Shown here piece after piece: positions 47,845 through 58,740 of a stretch of DNA of 64,000 nt. Each line of letters begins with the position of its first letter. The stretch's first letter is position 1. The translations under genes were made by a program, and so were the position numbers. The notes beneath the pieces were generated by a model. That model did not search any database and was not told the origin of the DNA. It worked only from the letters and a program-made list of their open reading frames with translations. Source of the stretch: Sisyra terminalis (Eukaryota; Arthropoda; Insecta; Neuroptera; Sisyridae); contig OY292278.1 of the NCBI GenBank assembly GCA_958496175.1, positions 17,050,001 to 17,114,000 of the forward strand, given 5' to 3'.

Positions 47845-50800
47845 GTTCAACAGATCTGGCTCACTTACTCTTCTCTACCAAAATTGCATTTCGTTGTAAT
47901 TAAAGCAGCTAATCTCTGTCCGTAATACTATCTGTTAGGGTGGAGCCTAACAGGTTCTACACTAACTTTCTTATATATTTGCAATTGAAGATGCAATTCA
48001 CTTGTAAAATTTAGTTCTGTGGTGAAGGATTACATGGAATCCACCAATTGGTTTTACTTTAATAATTGTTCACTTAATTAGACAACCAATTTAATTACAA
48101 TAATAACTAATTAATTTTTGCGATACAATTCGATTTTGCAATTTCAGTAGACAGTGAAAATAAAAATAAATAAATGATATTTTTAATACCTTTAACAATA
48201 TTCTTTAGAACTAATAAACATTTCTTTTCTATTCCTACCTAACGGCACGTTAAATTTCCCGCGTGGTTGAATTCTCCTCTCCGGCTTCTTCTATCCCTGG
48301 CAAAGTTCTTCGAATTGAATTCAATTCAAATTTAACGAACAGATATATAACGACCGGCGAGTTTAACGTATAATATTTCTATAGACCAAAAGCCATATTA
48401 TCGAATTTAAAACTTTAAACTTAAAGGTGATAGATATATTGCAAAATGATCATTTTTTTCTTTGGTAATAAATTATTATAAGCATATACGTGTCTTTTTT
48501 ATAGTCCCAGATAAATCTGAATCATTCGAGAGATAAAAATATTGTCTTTAAAAAGTATTTACTGATTAATGAGACAACGCTTTATTTACTTAAGATTAAC
48601 TTAAAATATTACTCAAACATAATATAGAAAGTAAAATTAGGTTATTTATATGAAAGAATTTTTAAAATATAGAGTATAAACTAATATTTTTCTTGTGAAA
48701 TAATTGAAATAAAAAAAGTTAGCAAGATAAGTTCAAGGCTTATTGTTTCATTTGATACATGCGTACCATTCAATTATTTATCAACAATGTCATTTATTGC
48801 GATATATATTTACATAAAAACTACATACAACCATACAAATTAGGCAAAATTGTTTTATTTTTCTTTCCAGTTCCTAGGATTTCGTCGTAAATTTGCTACG
48901 TATTCATTATTATTCGTTTTATCTCATTTTTTTTTCGTTACAAAATTCTATTAGAAAATGAAGAAATAAGTAATGTCGTTATCAATTAGATTTTAATGGG
49001 AATTTGCATTTTAAATCTGCCGCATACTTATCGTTCATAGACTGGTTTTATCCTGGTATTTATCATCCAGCCAGATAAGACACTATTAAGAAAAAGCTTA
49101 TTTTTCTCTAAATTAACTACGGAAAATAAAGAGCTCGAAATTGTTCTTGTTCATGGGGTATAATAACATGACAGTGGTTTATGAGACGACTTCATAATGA
49201 AATTCTCGGATAAAAGATTTTAACTTTTTAAGTTCTAATCGTCATTATTAGAAATCAGGTAGTCAAAATTATGAAATTTGCATTTAATCTTTCAACCCGA
49301 AAACATCTTTTTTAATAATAATGTGAAGAATATTAAGTGGTTCATTAAAAATGGTATTGTAAAAAAATTATCGCCAAAAGCTATCTGAACCTATCTGCAC
49401 ATTTTACGTTCATCATGATTTGATTTACTCGTATAATTTTGCACGTGAATTTTTTTAATTAAATTATTTCAGTATAACGCAAATCTAATAAAAATCTGTT
49501 TAAGTTAAGCTTCGTATCAAGCATAATATTTTTCCCATAAGTATCGATTATTGGTAATACAAAATAAAAAGATCGCTAACCTATCGGTTCTTATCTAAAA
49601 AAGAAAACCATAATCTTAAAGCAAAAGTCAAAGCAAACAACAGTCATATATACGATATATAAAAACGCCACATATTAAAGAATGAAAAAGAATAGCAAAG
49701 AAAGTTTACACATTTGCTATTAAACTATATATTTCGAAACGTTTCAAATTCGCCACACTAAAAAGAGAATAATAGATATAATATAGAATATTATTTACTT
49801 CGCAAAAATAAGTAAAACTCGACTAGACAGTCTAGACCTTAAACACATCGTGGTTCGATGGCTTTTCCTTTTTTCACAAAACATTGACAAACTAGATGAT
49901 CATCATATATAAATTGAAACGTTTATGACCCAAAAATTGTCTACTTCTTTGTTAAATGGAGTCATAATAGGAAAGTATATTTTGAAGAAAAATTATTTTG
50001 ATTTCACTTAAATGCGAAGATTTTTTTGTATTCAACAGCTACATTGAAGCAAAAATGAACCGAAAACCTCAAATTTATATAAGAAAAAAATTGAAATATT
50101 TATCCCATAAAAATACAATTCTTGTACTAATCATTACTTCGTTTTTTATACACAGTAATTAAGTGGTAAACTTGAAGTAATGGGGCATGAATTTCTTATA
50201 TCCTTTCTATTGATTATACTTATTAATTTATTTATTTTTTTATTTTCAAATTTCCCTTGCTTTAATTTTAAATAAGAAAACTTCATAAAATCAATGGTTA
50301 TATCTTTAAAAAATAAAAACAATGGTCTTAAATTATAATCCTCTAACAATCCTTACATATAATCCTCAATTCAAATTAATTTAACTATTAAGGTAGAATG
50401 GAGTAATTCTATAATAAATGAAGGAAAATTCTAGGTATCAATCTTTAGTGAGGAAAATAAAAAAAGAAAATGTGTTCTCTTTATAGAGACTTACATGAAA
50501 ACCACTATATTTTTTATACAACTTGCATATGAGTAGTTATATCTGCTGTGAAAAGGTATTAATCTGCAAAGGGCTAAATGTGATTGGTAACATTGTGTAA
50601 CAAGTAAAGAAGCCTTGGAAACACTATTCAATAGTAAAAGATAAGAAAATACAAATCAATTCCAAAACATAGAAATATTGAGAATAGTCAATGAAGACCG
50701 AAGAATAACTGTTGCAATGACAATAAAAAAAATACTTAAAGTGGTCGGAAAATGTTTCAGAAGTAAAACTAAAAGGGGCCAAGAAAAAGAAAGAAGAATA

Positions 50801-51492
50801 ATTCAAATAATATATTGGATAAAAAGTTAAATAATAGCCTCAATTTAAAGACTAAATCGAGGACAGATAGCGATGAAAAGAATTCAAATATTAGTGAAAC
50901 TAAATTTACCGTTAGGCAAACAGCAGAAAAAATATCTTTCTTGAAAATGTACTTTGTATGATTTTGTATGAATTAAGCCAAATAATAAATACGCAATAAA
51001 AAAAAACGAAAACATCTTTAACTTTTTTTTCATCATCTATCATTATTTACTAATAAAAATAGCACTGAAAAAAATAACCCAACCCAGCGAAAATCAGAAA
51101 AGTTCACTTTTGAAGTTTAAGTTCAAATAAACTTGAAATCATTATGAATGTCGATTCTCAACTCCCAAATATTTGTATTGTAAAACCAGGTTGTAAATAG
51201 TCAATAAACTCTACTACAACACGTTTGAGAATAACTTCAAATTTAGCGATGATTTAATATCAGCTGTCCTACGTAACTAACACGCTATAAATAGAATATT
51301 CACCAACAAAAGAAAACTACAGCAATAAAAAAACACACTTTTAGATTCGACCTTATACGCTTCAAGTACCAATATGGTAAAAACGTTTTATGATTTTGTT
51401 TTTTTTTTTTTTAATCAAAACTTTCAATATAATACTGTGGCAAATACATTTTATATTTTCTTCAAAAATTTGAAAGCTGGATCAGAATTGAA
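47845..51492. other. AT-rich stretch without recognisable gene
   Basis: No gene found. A 16-bp palindrome GAATTGAATTCAATTC lies at 48312-48327, and a less AT-rich patch (CTCCTCTCCGGCTTCTTC) at about 48270-48300 is unassigned. Confidence 0.45.
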
Positions 51493-51716
51493 TACTTATG
51501 GTAGGAACGCCATCTCTTTGTTTTCTTCAAAGTCGTTTAACTAGTTTGCAATTATCATACGGTAATTGGGTGTTGATGAAATACCCTAGCTGTGTTTTCT
51601 GCTTAGTTCTACCAATGAATTTCGAGCATCCAGCTGAGATTTACTTTTGGTAAGAACGCTTTCTCTTTGTTTTCTGCAAAGTCATTTCACTGGTTTTCAA
51701 TTATCAGAATTATCAG
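51493..51716. repeat. Two-copy tandem duplication, period about 149 bp
   Basis: TACTTATGGTAGGAACGC (51493) with the following TCTCTTTGTTTTCTTCAAAG and TTTGCAATTATCA recurs as TACTTTTGGTAAGAACGC (51642) with TCTCTTTGTTTTCTGCAAAG and TTTTCAATTATCA. An upstream AGCTGGAT/ATCCAGCTG partial match fits the same unit. The copies have diverged noticeably. Confidence 0.75.
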
Positions 51717-54695
51717 AAAATATTATGGTTCTTTTGAAAAAATAATAAAAAAACATAATTGTAACTGTTTTAATTAATGCTTTGACGTCAAGAGCCCTAA
51801 AATAATGAGAGAGGTAGAAACAATAAAAAAGTTGTATATAATTATACATTCGATTATTTCCATGCTAATCAACAATGCAAATTATTTAAGCATAGCAATT
51901 ATTTAATTCACCCCTCGTTTTTTGCACTTATTTATTTTCTAGTTTTAAAATGTTTTATTGCAACGACAATATAATTTAATGCAATTAAATTGTAAACCAG
52001 ATGAATTCAGTGAATAATTATTGATAGAAATTGTATATCAATTAAACAAATTAATGTTGAAATAAACCACTGATTAAATTCTAATACGACAAATAAATTT
52101 TACGAAAAAATATATTAACATTCTGGCACACACGAATAAAATTAAAACAAATCGTAATGATATAAACATACACTAAACAACCGAAAACCTCATCATAAAT
52201 ATCCAAATTGTACCAAACGACCACAATCATAAATTCGTCTACAACTTTGTACATATAACGTGCTTCAGTAATGTAACTATTCAAATGACGGTCATTTTAT
52301 CTTCTCCAGGGACTTGTGGGTGAAATAATTCGATAGTATCTAAATACGACTAAAAATAGATTATTTATATAGAGAGCACATATATTATTTACATCCTTAT
52401 TCAGAACCAACGAAATATGTAGATGCGCAAACTAAAACGATTTAATAATAAATATTTGAATGCTAGAACAAATAACATAAACCCTAAATAACAATTAATC
52501 AAATGTACGGCAATATAGACACATGGAAAAGGATACCTCAAACTAACTCTTTGTTAAATATAATATATAAGATATTCGTAGAAAATTATTACACCTACAA
52601 ATAAGTTAAATAGATATAAGTATAATATGAACGCCCAAAATAGACAAGAAGGTTAAAGCTTTAATATTAATAATTGTACTGTGAATCATAAAGTGATTAC
52701 AATGACAGTTCATAGCACTTGTACCATGAGGAAAACAGGTACAACGCACCAGGAGAAATTAGCATGAAATGAATCTTAAAAACCAGTGTTTTTATTAATA
52801 CGATTTCAAATGGAGTTTTCAAACCCACACTACAACTTTGAAGCAAAAAAAAAGGTACACGAGTCTATTAATGCAGCAAAAGTAAAATAAAAGGCGTTGC
52901 ATTGGGGAAAATTGTTCGAAAAATCCGTTACTTATATTAATAACACATAAATACATAGTTAACAATACTGCTCGTAGTATGCTCGGAGTGCCATGAATAA
53001 TATGAAGTAACGGTGAAATTTAGAAATCAATTTGCAAAAAAAATCATTACACACAGACTGCAGAAAATGGATGACATCATAGAGAAAGAGAGATAAAATA
53101 ATTGGTCAAACTTCTATTGAATAAAAAAAAAATAATGGAATTTTTTTGCAACATTTTGAAATTTGGTCAGAAGATTATCAATGCGTACTTATAAGAACAT
53201 TTTCAGCAAACATTTTTCAGCCTAATTAAAACAATCACTAAATAATTGGTACAAATATATAAAAAATCGTTACATTACGGATTTAGAATCCAAATGTTAA
53301 TCACAAATTCATATTTAACGACAGGAGAGTTCTAAAACTAGACAGTTCGATTTTCTGTCAAACAATTTTCAGGGCAATTCAAATTTTCCTCATTATGGGA
53401 TGTACTATAAGCGGTGCCGGAAATTAATTTCATTTTTAAGCCTAGCAGGCATTCAATTGCCATTTATCTGCTTATAAGTTATTTCAAAGTGGTACTAAAG
53501 ATATTGTATGACTAGATTGACTTATTAATTTATAATTACAAAATATTTTTTATTCTGAAATCTAAATAGAAATGGTAAGACCAAAAATCCGAAGGAATAT
53601 AAATTCGGTATTGTCTGCTCTTCGATTTTCACAGGGTAGCAACGCAAAGTTGTTACTTAAAACATATTCAATGTTTACTTAAGTGCATTAGATGTTCATT
53701 AATGCCAAATTAGTTTTTTTATCATCAAAGTCGATAATTTTCAGTTCTCCAACTGGTACTAACAAAAAATGATAAAAAAATTAACCAATAAGATGTTGAG
53801 GGAGGAAGTAATAGCAATTTCATGTCAAACAATCGAAGAGCTGTTAAATATTCTTAATATATTTTGGTAACCGACCAAATACCCAAAAGAGCCTAAGAAC
53901 TGTTAACAGAGAAAATTCTATGCTGCAACACGGTTTGCAAAACTCCTCTGCAGAAAAAAAAAACATGGAAAAACTAATAAATTAAAGAGAGAAGGAGATA
54001 ATATAACCGTTCCCACTTTAATGGTTCGCAGTTATAATTGAAACTCTATAATTAAGAACTGACACTGGGCTTTTAGGAAATAAGCAAAGAAGTTTCTAAA
54101 GAACTATAAAACGTGATGCTGGAGAAGAATGAAAAAAGTACACGGAAATATCGAAAGAAATATCAAAAAATTGAGATTTTCTCAGAAAAACGGGACCCAT
54201 ATTGGATCATTGAAATAAATATAGTCCTTTCGTACAACATCAAAAAGCGAAATCGATTACACAAACTTGCAAAAAAAAAACACATAAGCACATACTACTG
54301 ACTTACAGAATATTATAATCACACGGAAAAGTTAACTATTTACAAAGCCATACGGGAACAGTAAAAAGTATTATTTTTAACAATATATTACAGATAATTT
54401 TGAGTGGTATATTATTAATTCATGTATGGCATACTTCTAATTATCAACGAAAAAATTGTAGTTTAAAAACAATATGTACGAAATAATTTATTATTTCCAC
54501 AAAACAAAAAGGGCCAAATTATTTTTTAATGATTATAAAAAAATCGTTTTTAAAATGCATTGATTCAATACAAAAAAAAAACAATAGTCAAACCATTTTC
54601 CAATATTTCAATAATATACAAAATAATTGGATTACGTGACTATCAAATTATATATGATTTAAAATGTGTTTTTTAGTGATTCATTGTTTTTATCA
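51717..54695. other. AT-rich stretch without recognisable gene
   Basis: No gene found. A 62-codon plus frame at 54113-54301 is lysine-rich and motif-free. Confidence 0.5.
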
Positions 54696-54736
54696 ACAAA
54701 AGCTCAAATAATAAACGTAACAACTTGAGCTTTTGT
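54696..54736. repeat. Perfect 12-bp hairpin
   Basis: ACAAAAGCTCAA (54696-54707) and TTGAGCTTTTGT (54725-54736) are exact complements with a 17-base loop. Too short for a typical microRNA precursor; it may be a remnant of terminal repeats. Confidence 0.8.
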
Positions 54737-54739
54737 AGT

Positions 54740-55689
54740 GTTTGCTTTTCACAGGAAAATATATATAAATTGGAAATGTATACGTAAGGATGACGCAAAT
54801 AGAATGTGATTAGAAAATAACAAAATTAGGCTAAAACATTGCATATTATAACCTTTATAATGAAATCATTTAATTTTAACTTAATCTAAAGTAAATACAT
54901 TATAGTCAAATTTACAAACCCCCAAGTAAACGATATGACGGGTGAAATGCTGGCGTTGTAACGATAGAGGGTTTGTGTGTAAAGATGAGCGGTAGCGGTT
55001 TGGAACAAGAGAATATTCGTTTACTGCTATTACGAAACTAAGGCAAAGCAGCCGCATAGCTTTATGAATATTGCCACACAACTATATCACGTTTAATAAT
55101 ATAACACTTGACCGTTACATTCCCTTGCTAGGCTGTAATATAGCACTCGCCATGAAAACCCTTCAACATATCCGTCAGTCCTATCCATAATCTATGAATG
55201 GTTTTCAGATGGGCATTCGTTTTATTGTTGGGATTGGTTTTATGCTCACATTTGTTCAAAGGATCGCATCGTCGTAATGATTGAATTTTAAAATTGGATT
55301 TTCCTATTGTCCATCAAAGTAAAGTTCATTAAAAATTTATTTTGTTTCATTGCAGTTGCTTTTACGATAACGAATTTTAATAAATTCTCGAGTGTGGGCG
55401 GCTTTTCAAGCGAAACCGTTTTTAATAAAAAAAAAGAAGATTAAAAACAAAAACCACTGATTATTGTTAGATTCTCAAGAGAAATTATCTTTGTAAAACA
55501 AATTATGCGCCAATATTTATTCCACGGCAGTATAAATGAACCAAAAATAAACTTTAAGATATATCCATTAATAGAAAACATTCCCTCAAGTGATTTCCAA
55601 TTTTTAATAAGGAAAAATGCAATATTTGAGGCAGAGATTCCTCCTAACAAAGTTAAACCACACATTTGGGTAATCAAAATAAGATTTTT
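54740..55689. other. Mixed-composition stretch without recognisable gene
   Basis: A block at about 54915-55075 is less AT-rich and contains a 66-codon minus frame starting MCGNIHKAMRLLCLSFVIAV (54881-55081). I find no family resemblance and no splice context. Frames at 55441-55696 overlap on both strands and look like chance. Confidence 0.4.
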
Positions 55690-55765
55690 TCGCTGACTTT
55701 GAACAGTTATACTGTGTATACAATATATAGGATATATTGCGGTCCAATTTATGTAGTATAATTTA

Positions 55766-56039
55766 TTTTTTTTAAATAAGAAGAAAATTCAGGTTATTTA
55801 ATATCTTTTTGTTTTTTATTTAATATTTTTATTAGCTATGTTTCCTTACTAATCGTAACTTCCTCAGGCTTCTTGATTCACAAAATTAAAATATTTTTAA
55901 TTTCACGATTATTTTCAATTTTTAAGTTACGATTAGGAACGAAACGCAGCTAATTGAATAATAAAAATGTTAATAAATAACCAGAATTTTCTTATTATTT
56001 AAAAAAATATAAAAGCTGAGATCTGAATTTTATCATCTG
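55766..56039. mobile_element. Hammerhead-family A element, copy 2, nested
   Basis: This 274-bp insertion is flanked by an exact 9-bp duplication, TATAATTTA, at 55757-55765 and 56040-56048, and interrupts the left arm of the surrounding foldback. Its ends match the 45.0-45.3 kb element: AAATAAGAAGAAAATTCAGG at the left, AGAATTTTCTTATTATTT near the right, then the tail AAAAGCTGAGATCTGAATTT..CATCTG. Inside are two opposed half-motifs: a minus-strand CTGAGGA-AGTTACG..GGAAAC (centred near 55875) and a plus-strand AGTTACGATTAGGAACGAAACG (about 55926-55947) without its CUGANGA. Confidence 0.8.
55855..55884 (-). ncRNA. Degenerate hammerhead-like motif in nested element
   Basis: On the minus strand CTGAGGA is followed by AGTTACGATTAGTAAG and GAAACATAGC. 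The core words are present, but stem II pairs poorly (GTTAC against GTAAG) and the stem III palindrome is broken, so self-cleavage is unlikely. Confidence 0.4.
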
Positions 56040-56124
56040 TATAATTTAATATAATAATATATAAAAATCATACCATAAAAATAAATTTTAACAGAAGTTA
56101 AAACAAAAATATTCGTGACGTATT

Positions 56125-56171
56125 GCCCAGATACGTATTTCGATGGCCAAGCAATCTTCATCAGTGGTCAT
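56125..56171 (-). ncRNA. Hammerhead ribozyme motif with 2-bp stem III
   Basis: On the minus strand: stem I TGACCA (56171-56166) against TGGGCA (56130-56125), five pairs and one A-G mismatch; CTGATGA (56165-56159); one extra A; stem II GATTG against CCATC with one mismatch (the 17-kb copy has CAATC there); GAAA (56142-56139). Stem III is A-U and U-A closed by the loop ACGU (56137-56134), and the cleavage triplet is AUC. Core and cleavage site fully conform. The mismatch in stem II and the extra A may weaken it. Predicted cleavage is after 56131 on the minus strand. Confidence 0.7.
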
Positions 56172-56173
56172 TA

Positions 56174-56244
56174 AGTAGTTTGGATCACTCCGTAACTGCT
56201 TTGTGATGATTCACAAATGTGTTACGGAGTGATCCAAACTACTT
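56174..56244. repeat. 71-nt hairpin with 24-bp perfect stem
   Basis: Positions 56174-56197 and 56221-56244 are exact reverse complements (edges AAGTAGTTTGG and CCAAACTACTT), and inside them TTTGTGA pairs with TCACAAA. It lies in the loop of the larger foldback. The 17-kb relative has only one arm. Length and pairing are compatible with a small-RNA precursor, but an inverted duplication inside a transposon is simpler. Confidence 0.85.
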
Positions 56245-56567
56245 GATATATAATATTTTGATTTAAACTTCTGTTCAAATTTATTTTTATGGTATGATTT
56301 TTATATATTATTATATTAAATTATACTCCATAAATTGGACCGCAATATATCCTATATATTGTATATACAGCACATATTTGGAATTGACTGGTAAAATTTA
56401 TAAAATTATTCTTTAATCTATATCAAGTTTCGTTCTAAATCAGCTATACTCTACCCTTCTTCCCACCGGGCTACATTCCGATTTTTCCTTCTCTATATGG
56501 GCCGCAACAAATTTATAGTAAACTGTAAATGTAACATAAAAGAAGCCTATAATTCACAGAGGTGATC

Positions 56568-56640
56568 AAGCCGGTATGCAGGCGTGCAGGTACTGAGGTT
56601 TTTCCGTCAATAACTGCATTGAAAGCGCAGTTATACCGGT
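56568..56640. repeat. Nested hairpin
   Basis: CCGGTAT (about 56571) pairs with ATACCGG (about 56632), and between them TAACTGC pairs with GCAGTTA around ATTGAAAGC. The patch is richer in G and C than its neighbours. Function unknown. Confidence 0.5.
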
Positions 56641-56780
56641 AACATTGTCCCATTTCTACCGACAAACCAGTATAGATAGTTATTTACTTTGATTAAACCC
56701 CAATATTGAGAATACGTTGAAAACAACAATAAAAAAATTTTTGATGACAATAATTATTTTGGGATGCACAAAACAACTAA

Positions 56781-56816
56781 GTGAGCCGCATGCGGGCCGC
56801 GGGTCGCAGTATGACT
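56781..56816. repeat. hAT-like GC-rich terminal scrap
   Basis: GTGAGCCGCATGCGGGCCGC followed by GGGTCGCAGTATGAC. Strings of this kind (GCGGCCCGCGGGCCGCAGTTTGAC) are common near the ends of hAT-family non-autonomous elements. No partner end was found, so the element limits are unknown. Confidence 0.4.
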
Positions 56817-57537
56817 TATCTAAATCTAGTATCAGCAAAATATGCTTAATTGCTGTCATGTTTTGTATAAATATCTTAGTTATTCTTTAAGATTTCGATT
56901 ATTAGAAAAATAAACCCTTAGTATGGGAAAAAATTCAAAAAACAAAAGTTCAGCTGCACAAATTGTATGCTACTTTATATGAGTCAAGATAAAACGATCA
57001 ATTTTTTTAAGTAACTTAAGTAACATCAAACATAATTATAAATTAACCCATAAGTGTAATATGATAAATGGATGTTTAGCAAACTAAATTTGATTCATTG
57101 ATTTTAATGGAAGATCTTATGGATGGTAGGCAAGGAATCATAATACTGTTTTATTAGAAAATATTTTTTTAAAGAAAATTCGTTATATTATTTTACCTAC
57201 GAAATACTAAAAAAAAAATTCCTTAAAAATATTAAAAATGAAGTAAGAAATAATTTTAAATCTTTTAATAACGAAGCCATTTCAAAATTAAACATCTTTA
57301 TTGCACAAAGTGTGCAAACACGAACACAATTCCACATATCGCTTGATTGTAATAAGAAATTTTTATCGTTATGACATCACTTCAAAGAAACATACTGAAC
57401 TTGAATACCTTTAAAAGAAGTACAAAGAAATTGTGTATATAAAGCTTCGAAAATAACGTTACATAAAATTAGAAAGAAAAAAAAGCTTAATGGTTGAAAA
57501 AGTAAAAGAAAATAATTCAATGTTATATTTCTATTTA

Positions 57538-57885
57538 GCACATCTTTCGATGATTAAAATCAGATAATAAAACTTTGACTACTAAAATGCAAAAAACCGG
57601 TCACATTCCAACTTAGTGTGAAAATGCAATTAACACATCTTTCGAGGGTTAAAATCAGGTAATAAAACCTTGAGATCCAAAATCGATAATTAAAACAGAT
57701 TACATTCCAACCTAGTGTGAAAATCCAAACAACACATCTCTCAAGGGTTAAAAGCAGGTAATAAAACCTTGAGATCCGAAATTCTTAAATAAAACAGGTT
57801 ACATTCCAATCTAGTGTGAAAATGCAATTAACACATCTTTCGAGGGTTAAATGCAGGTAATAAAACCTTGGGTACCAAAATGCGT
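57538..57885. repeat. Minisatellite, about 3.5 units of 95-99 bp
   Basis: The phrase CACATCT starts at 57539, 57634, 57733 and 57832. Each unit continues with TTCGAGGGTTAAAATCAGGT, AATAAAACCTTGAGATCC, a variable AT piece, then ACATTCCAACCTAGTGTGAA. Later units are more alike than the first. No coding frame runs through the array. Confidence 0.92.
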
Positions 57886-58417
57886 ACGAGAGATAAGGCC
57901 AAGTAGACGAAAGTAAATCCCAGTATAAATATCTTATTTATAATCCGAGACCAGTTATTGTGAATGCAGTAACTACATTTGCACAGACACGGTTTTTTAA
58001 ACTCTAGAGCCTCTAATGTGACATATTTGACCCGGCAGTAGTCTACCTTCTTTACCTACCACGTAAACATTTAGTGACTTAAGATTTTATCATTTTCCTA
58101 CATACCACCGACTGAGAGTTGAATTGTTTGCATTCCTGAACCGTATAGAATTAGACCGGTTTCCTATATATAATAAGATATATTTGGAAACATAAAGGGA
58201 TATAAGTCATGCAATACACAGTCATTTTGATGTCATTCAATCAATTGCCGATTTTCAACATTTGTCAGTTGCATCAGTATTGGGCGATGAATATTTTACA
58301 GGAAATTATTACTTAGCTATGTATTAATATGAGTATTTTTTAGATGTAAAATTCGAAAAAAATTAGTTCAACGATATCTATCTTCTCCATGTTCTAAAGG
58401 TTCTAACTGTTCACTAG

Positions 58418-58618
58418 CTATAACTTCGTATCTGATTCGAGGTTGTACAGGATGATCGAGTCCTCTCCTCTCGAGTCCCCCGATAAACGAAAAACATATG
58501 CGAGTACTGGCTTAACTTGGTCGATGCGAGAGTGTTTTAGTCGTCCTACTACTATGCATATCGCTCCCAAAAATCGGCCAGATTTCACCCGCTTGAACCA
58601 TTCTTTCTCGCTAACCAT
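58418..58618 (-). CDS. Unrecognised 66-codon ORF beside a dispersed repeat
   Basis: Minus frame beginning MVSEKEWFKRVKSGRFLGAI and ending YNLESDTKL at a TAG. Its residue mix (charged, few homopolymer runs) and the less AT-rich DNA make it look more protein-like than other short frames here. I recognise no domain. Immediately upstream on the same strand lies the dispersed repeat shared with 12.56-12.66 kb, so the frame may belong to that element as a transposon-derived exon or pseudogene fragment. The opposite strand also holds an 82-codon frame (58443-58691), which weakens the case. Confidence 0.2.
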   Translation of the reverse strand: MVSEKEWFKRVKSGRFLGAICIVVGRLKHSRIDQVKPVLAYVFRLSGDSRGEDSIILYNLESDTKL

Positions 58619-58622
58619 TTTC

Positions 58623-58740
58623 GAGCAACTTTATACTGTTACTTTAAAACACGCTTCAAGCATCATTTTTTTAACAATTGCCTTTCATTAATTTTTTTTT
58701 CCAAAACGCCGGTAAAAAAGTATAACTTCAAAAATAAAAC
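58623..58740. repeat. Dispersed repeat shared with 12.56-12.66 kb
   Basis: GAGCAACTT at 58623 and AACGCCGGTAAAAAAG with TAACTTCAAAAATAA near 58705-58737 match the 12563-12664 block in order. The last 40 bp are the best conserved. No terminal repeats or class could be determined. Confidence 0.6.

Larger units (their letters stand above)
55690..56390. mobile_element. Composite foldback element (family B) with nested insertion
   Basis: The outer arms are 55712-55765 continued at 56040-56114 (left) and 56252-56371 (right). Joined across the insertion, the left arm matches the complement of the right arm nearly base for base, for example AATATATAGGATATATTGCG and TAATATAATAATATATAAAA. The left flank begins TTTTTCGCTGACTTTGAACA, shared with the 16.83-kb copy. 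The loop (56115-56251) carries a minus-strand hammerhead motif and a second, internal hairpin. The insertion at 55766-56039 belongs to family A. The high identity of the arms suggests the element is young or the arms are being homogenised. Confidence 0.75.

Noticed and set aside
57538..57885. CRISPR-like array
   Set aside because: Repeats are about 99 bp with no distinct short repeats and unique spacers; the context is eukaryotic.
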